Translations under genes and position numbers: made by a program
Shown here: piece after piece, positions 62,532 to 64,000 of the stretch
Numbering within the stretch: position 1 is the stretch's first letter
Layout of the letters: each line of letters begins with the position of its first letter
Assembly: GCA_050289385.1 (NCBI GenBank)
Contig: JBNKFQ010000283.1
Span: 1-64,000, forward strand
Length of the DNA: 64,000 nucleotides
Direction of reading: 5' to 3'
DNA from: JBNKFQ01 sp050289385
Lineage (GTDB): Bacteria; Pseudomonadota; Gammaproteobacteria; Pseudomonadales; Porticoccaceae
The notes under the pieces: model-generated
The model's input: only the letters and a program-made list of their open reading frames with translations
Databases searched by the model: none
Told to the model about the DNA's origin: nothing

Positions 62532-62637
62532 GTGCCTCCTTTAGGAGGCTCAAGGAACCGAAGGTTCCGTAATTGCCGCTTCGAGCGGCTCACAAAATTA
62601 AAGCCCCAGGCTTTGCCGGGGGATACTTACTTCATTG
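62532..62637 (+). repeat. IS200 right end with a series of hairpins
   Basis: Just after the transposase stop are four hairpins: GCCTCC/GGAGGC (62534-62549), GGAACC/GGTTCC (62554-62568), GCCGCT/AGCGGC (62575-62589) and CCCCAGGC/GCCGGGGG (62604-62622, one mismatch). IS200/IS605 elements move by single-strand cleavage at subterminal hairpins rather than terminal inverted repeats, which fits. The element's left end is not present. Confidence 0.75.
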
Positions 62638-62822
62638 CGGATGATTGCGCACCTCTGAGTCCGCCATACAACTATAGACAATCAGGGGGGCAAACAAGGG
62701 ACAAATTTGTATCAGAAGCACAGCGTAACAGGCATACGCAAACAAAAAAGCCAGCAGCAATGCACTGCCGGCTTTCGTTTTTACGAGACTGTAGTACGTC
62801 GGGCTTGAACCAGTCCGACTTG
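62638..62822. other. Unassigned sequence between IS200 end and receptor gene
   Basis: About 185 bp with no supported gene. Its right part holds the receptor terminator. The rest (62638-62746) has no feature I recognise. Confidence 0.5.
62747..62775 (-). terminator. Intrinsic terminator of the TonB-dependent receptor
   Basis: On the minus strand AAAGCCGGCA pairs imperfectly with TGCTGGCTTT and is followed by TTTG after TTTTT. It lies about 50 bp past the receptor stop. Confidence 0.75.
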
Positions 62823-64000
62823 TCAGAACTCCGTACCTACCCGAATTCCGACAGTCCTTGGGCGAACTCTGGTTGCATTTCCCTCGATTTGAAAGGGGTC
62901 ACTAAAGCCTCTTTCATTGAGCAAGTTATTGCCAAAAAATTCTACTGTCCATTCATCTTTTACAATACCAACCCTGGCGTTCAACACATCAATAATATCA
63001 GATTGAGACAGGTAGCCAGGTCTGATATCTCGGTTTCTGTAGCTGGCACGACCCTGCCGGTTGTAGTCCAAACGAGCGAACCCCGGCATGTTGCCACTCC
63101 ATTCAAAGGCGTAATCCATCCACAGGCCACCATTATAATCCGGGACCAGATCCAACTCATCACCCACGGCGTGGCTAGCGGACGATGAATCAATTCTGAT
63201 AACCTCCGTATCCACCACGTTACCGTTAAACCCAAAGGTTAACTGGTCTGTTACGTACCAGGATAGCTGAGCTTCTATTCCTTTAATTTCCGCCTCACCA
63301 ATATTTGATGTCAGATTCACTAACGTATCACCAACGGGAACCAGCCCAATTACCTGGATATTGGAATAATCACTGTAAAAAATTGCTATCTCAGCATCGA
63401 CTCGACCGTCCATTAGGGACATCTTGCTGCCCAGCTCATAGCTCCATACATCTTCCGGCTCAAAAGGCGGGTTGCCAACATTAAAGCCTCCACTGCGAAA
63501 CCCTTTCGCGGCACTGGCGTATATACTTATGTCATCACTGGCATCATATCGTGCAAAAACGCGAGGGTTTACAGCGTCAAAACTTTCTTCTTCAAAATTC
63601 GAACCAAAAAATTCTTGTTCAAAATTTATTGTGTCTTCAAAATATCTGAGTCCAGCACCTATTTCCAGTTTTTCCATAAAGGTATAACTGGCTTGGCCAA
63701 ATACCGCCCAGGATTTTGAGTTTCTATTTGTTCTGAATAACGCTGGTCCTAACGGGGGCTGATCTACTGTTCCGAAAAAATATTCGGGAATAAAAAATTG
63801 CTCGTCCGAGTCCCGGTAAAATGCACCAACCGTCCAAATTAAGGGTCCATCACCTGCCGAATTCAAACGCAACTCCTGGGAAAAAATTTTACCTTCATTC
63901 GTAAAATCACCCAACTGACCAAACCGAGGCGCTGGCGGCAATTCTAAAGGAAGACTATTTCCAAAATTATAAGTAGCTCTGTCAGACTTTATGTAACTAC
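62823..64000 (-). CDS. TonB-dependent receptor, C-terminal part (runs off window)
   Basis: At least 392 codons of a receptor barrel; the frame stays open to the window edge, so plug and signal peptide lie beyond it. Seen are ILSQELRLNSAGDGPLIWTV-like FSQELRLNSAGDGPLIWTVG, IYASAAKGFRSGGFNVGNPP, YELGSKMSLMDGRVDAEIAI and the terminal PRTVGIRVGTEF. This style (AKGFRSGGFN, then WSYELGSK) is common in sphingomonad- and Cellvibrionales-type receptors of unknown substrate. It is a paralogue of the broken receptor at 61959-62157. Confidence 0.92.
   Translation of the reverse strand, partial: SYIKSDRATYNFGNSLPLELPPAPRFGQLGDFTNEGKIFSQELRLNSAGDGPLIWTVGAFYRDSDEQFFIPEYFFGTVDQPPLGPALFRTNRNSKSWAVFGQASYTFMEKLEIGAGLRYFEDTINFEQEFFGSNFEEESFDAVNPRVFARYDASDDISIYASAAKGFRSGGFNVGNPPFEPEDVWSYELGSKMSLMDGRVDAEIAIFYSDYSNIQVIGLVPVGDTLVNLTSNIGEAEIKGIEAQLSWYVTDQLTFGFNGNVVDTEVIRIDSSSASHAVGDELDLVPDYNGGLWMDYAFEWSGNMPGFARLDYNRQGRASYRNRDIRPGYLSQSDIIDVLNARVGIVKDEWTVEFFGNNLLNERGFSDPFQIEGNATRVRPRTVGIRVGTEF

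Overview
The window looks like a chromosome segment of a free-living, aerobic, Gram-negative gammaproteobacterium, most likely a marine member of the Cellvibrionales or a relative (inferred). Supporting this are a full LPS-core gene block (waaF, waaC, waaL-like, hldE, waaA), the gammaproteobacterial order tolC-nudF-yqiB-cpdA-yqiA-parE-parC, nitrogen-PTS ptsP next to rppH, a TonB2/TtpC-type energy-transduction operon, and several TonB-dependent receptors. Base composition is moderate except for one AT-rich island near 43.7-44.7 kb. No rRNA, tRNA or CRISPR array was recognised.

Layout. 0.4-8.1 kb: HxlR regulator divergent from a glutathione transferase, a TfoX-domain protein, a methyltransferase coupled to srkA, a YadGH-type ABC exporter, a nucleotide-translocase-like carrier and a Tat-exported epimerase-like protein. 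8.4-12.3 kb: a cytochrome-c/PQQ sugar dehydrogenase behind a TonB-dependent receptor, possibly a PQQ-uptake and use unit. 12.7-24.4 kb: housekeeping genes (gcvT-gcvH, rlmI, a DUF1653 gene, phoH, a HAD phosphatase, rppH-ptsP, a TANGO2-like gene, lgt-thyA-folA). 24.5-31.5 kb: an operon of DUF3450 protein, TtpC, ExbB, ExbD, TonB and two tandem TPR proteins, behind a perfect 19-bp dyad and ended by a strong terminator. 31.6-49.7 kb: argA, a lone GspE/PulE ATPase, glnE, the LPS-core genes, an aldo/keto reductase with an FAD oxidoreductase, and tolC. 50-57.4 kb: nudF to parC. 57.6-61.8 kb: mscS, a GlsB/YeaQ protein, a charged secreted protein and two secreted alpha/beta hydrolases. 61.9-64 kb: wrecked mobile DNA between a truncated TonB-dependent receptor and a larger one running off the window.

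How the genes work together. The TonB/TtpC operon could energise the TonB-dependent receptors seen here, one of which sits beside a periplasmic PQQ enzyme. The LPS genes build and place the Kdo-heptose inner core and attach O-antigen. The nudF-yqiB-cpdA-yqiA-parE-parC run is a conserved backbone block.

Least ordinary points: (1) the TtpC periplasmic region resembles the neighbouring stand-alone DUF3450 protein, so one module appears twice in one operon, which also has duplicated TPR genes; (2) a decayed copy of the aldo/keto reductase 3' end lies exactly 753 bp from the intact one, bracketing an AT-rich island with a membrane-protein ORF, with a near-perfect Fur-box-like site just outside; (3) a 175-bp MITE-like element with CTAG ends supplies the cpdA stop codon; (4) a second, 151-bp inverted-repeat element lies between parC and mscS; (5) group II intron RT and IS200 fragments truncate a receptor gene; (6) a 9-G tract fills the thyA ribosome-binding region.
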